Assembly: GCA_002314265.1 (NCBI GenBank)
Contig: DCEW01000059.1
Location: forward strand, 1-6,770
Direction: 5' to 3'
DNA: 6,770 nt
From: Flavobacteriales bacterium UBA1820
GTDB taxonomy: Bacteria; Bacteroidota; Bacteroidia; Flavobacteriales; UBA1820
The notes under the pieces are model-generated. The model worked only from the letters and a program-made list of their open reading frames with translations. It was not told the DNA's origin and did no database searches. Below, piece by piece: positions 5,850-6,770 of this stretch (position 1 is the stretch's first letter; each line of letters opens with the position of its first letter). Both the position numbers and the translations under genes were made by a program.

Positions 5850-6713
5850 ATGATACGAAGCCTTTTTCGCAAAGCAGTTTTTGTCCTCGTGCCCCTGTCG
5901 TGTTTTGCGCTATCTGCCCAGCAGAGGGACGGGCAGACCGATCGGGACGCGGTGGTGATCGATTATTTCTTTACGGCCCGGGGTGTTTCTCCGGCCTATG
6001 CCGAGCGGGTGCGCAGCGGGGTGGTCGAAGGATTTCTCCGGAGGGGACGTCATCGGGTGATCGATGCGCGGATGGTTCGCGAATTGTACCTTGAGGAGGG
6101 GATATGGATGAATGCCCTCTGGGGACAACGGGAAACCGCTTGGCAACAAGACCTTAGGAAGAAGCGGATGGGCTCTCTCGGCGGGCGCTACTTGCTCGTG
6201 GGGTATGTTTCCCGGGCGGAGCTCTCGCGCCGGGAAGACAGTCGGGAGGTGGATATCGTATTTTCTCTTACGTCCTACGATTTGGCGAGCGGCGAGGTGT
6301 CCGATGCGCAGGAATTTCGGCTGACGGGCTCCGGCCGGACAGCGGGGGAGGCAGAGCAGGAAGCTTTCGAGAGTTTGCCGGCCAAGATGGAGTACTATAT
6401 CGACACGCAGTTCCGTTTTGAGACTTGTGTGTTGCAACTCGAAGCCCCCGATGCCAAGGGACGGTACAAGGAGTTGTACCTTGGGTGCGGAACTTCGCAG
6501 GGGGTTCGCAGCGGAGACCGTTTCCTGGTGTATCAGTGGTACGAGGTGGCGGGAAGAGAGGCGGTGAGATTGCTGGGGAAAGTGCGGGTGCGCCAGGTGT
6601 TCGGCCCTCAGATAGCGCGTTGCTCCATCTCGAACGGCGCTGAGGAAATTGCCCGGGCTTTTTTGCAGGGGGATTCCTTGCAGGTGGTCAGCGATACGCG
6701 GGCTTTGTTTTGA
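5850..6713 (+). CDS. Exported protein, probable CsgG/LpoB-like plus FlgT-C-like domains
   Basis: I do not recognise this as a named gene. The 287-residue product starts with a signal peptide (MIRSLFRK, hydrophobic 9-23), probably cut at ALSA|QQ. PLSC (15-18) is a poor lipobox, so I favour a soluble or periplasmic product. Residues 34-190 have the rhythm of the CsgG/LpoB/TolB-N fold: a strand AVVIDYF, a helix ending RRGRHRVIDARMV (64-76), a strand GGRYLLVGYV (111-120), then VDIVFSLTSYDLASGEV (134-150) and a last helix. Residues 205-282 look like the small beta domain seen in FlgT C-termini: ELYLGCGTSQGVRSGDRFLVY (208-228), GKVRVRQVFG (243-252) and GDSLQVV (274-280). This suggests an envelope-assembly or outer-membrane accessory role, by weak pattern match only. 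Start: ATG 5850; a TTG two codons earlier is less likely. It lies behind the rpsO terminator with no clear promoter. Confidence 0.8.
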   Translation: MIRSLFRKAVFVLVPLSCFALSAQQRDGQTDRDAVVIDYFFTARGVSPAYAERVRSGVVEGFLRRGRHRVIDARMVRELYLEEGIWMNALWGQRETAWQQDLRKKRMGSLGGRYLLVGYVSRAELSRREDSREVDIVFSLTSYDLASGEVSDAQEFRLTGSGRTAGEAEQEAFESLPAKMEYYIDTQFRFETCVLQLEAPDAKGRYKELYLGCGTSQGVRSGDRFLVYQWYEVAGREAVRLLGKVRVRQVFGPQIARCSISNGAEEIARAFLQGDSLQVVSDTRALF

Positions 6714-6770
6714 GGCTATCCCTGTCAGGACGGGGGAAAAGTCAGGCGGGCAAGCGCGCGGCCAAAGGCC

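Noticed and set aside
6760..6770. GGCC-AAA-GGCC at the right edge
   Set aside because: Only four-base arms in GC-rich DNA, no T-run in view, and cut off by the window end, so it cannot be called a terminator.

Overview
The window looks like chromosomal core DNA of a member of the Bacteroidales, most like a fairly GC-rich Alistipes/Rikenellaceae-type genome. The genus is an inference from composition and protein style. The support is: an exact match to the Bacteroidetes housekeeping promoter (TTTG, 20-base spacer, TAnnTTTG) in front of rpsO; weak or absent Shine-Dalgarno sequences at most starts; a signal peptide ending in SAQQ; and the long, roughly 640-residue PurF-like protein that I know from Bacteroidetes.

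Layout. Bases 1-5239 hold three genes on the minus strand, read from right to left: a periplasmic tail-specific protease (Prc/CtpA type, 5239-3134), an OppC/DppC-type ABC transporter permease (3090-1978) and a PurF-like glutamine amidotransferase/phosphoribosyltransferase (1944-28). The gaps are only 43 and 33 bases and show no terminator, so they are probably one transcript led by prc. Bases 5240-5475 form a divergent, AT-rich control region. It holds the rpsO promoter, a possible prc promoter overlapped by a perfect 8-base dyad, and a second set of competing inverted repeats. On the plus strand follow rpsO (ribosomal protein S15, 5476-5745), a strong intrinsic terminator (5769-5816), and an exported protein of about 287 residues (5850-6713) that resembles a CsgG/LpoB-like domain followed by a FlgT-C-like beta domain. 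Bases 1-27 and 6714-6770 show nothing I can call.

How the genes work together. The protease and the exported protein act in the periplasm or envelope and the permease in the inner membrane. S15 and the PurF-like enzyme are cytoplasmic. No single pathway joins them. The permease has no partner permease, ATPase or binding protein in view.

I do not see a new multi-gene system here. The points most worth a second look are the altered active-site loops and partly lost metal-ligand cysteines of the PurF-like protein, the enlarged external loop and orphan status of the permease, the dyads in the prc/rpsO control region, and the uncharacterised exported protein.
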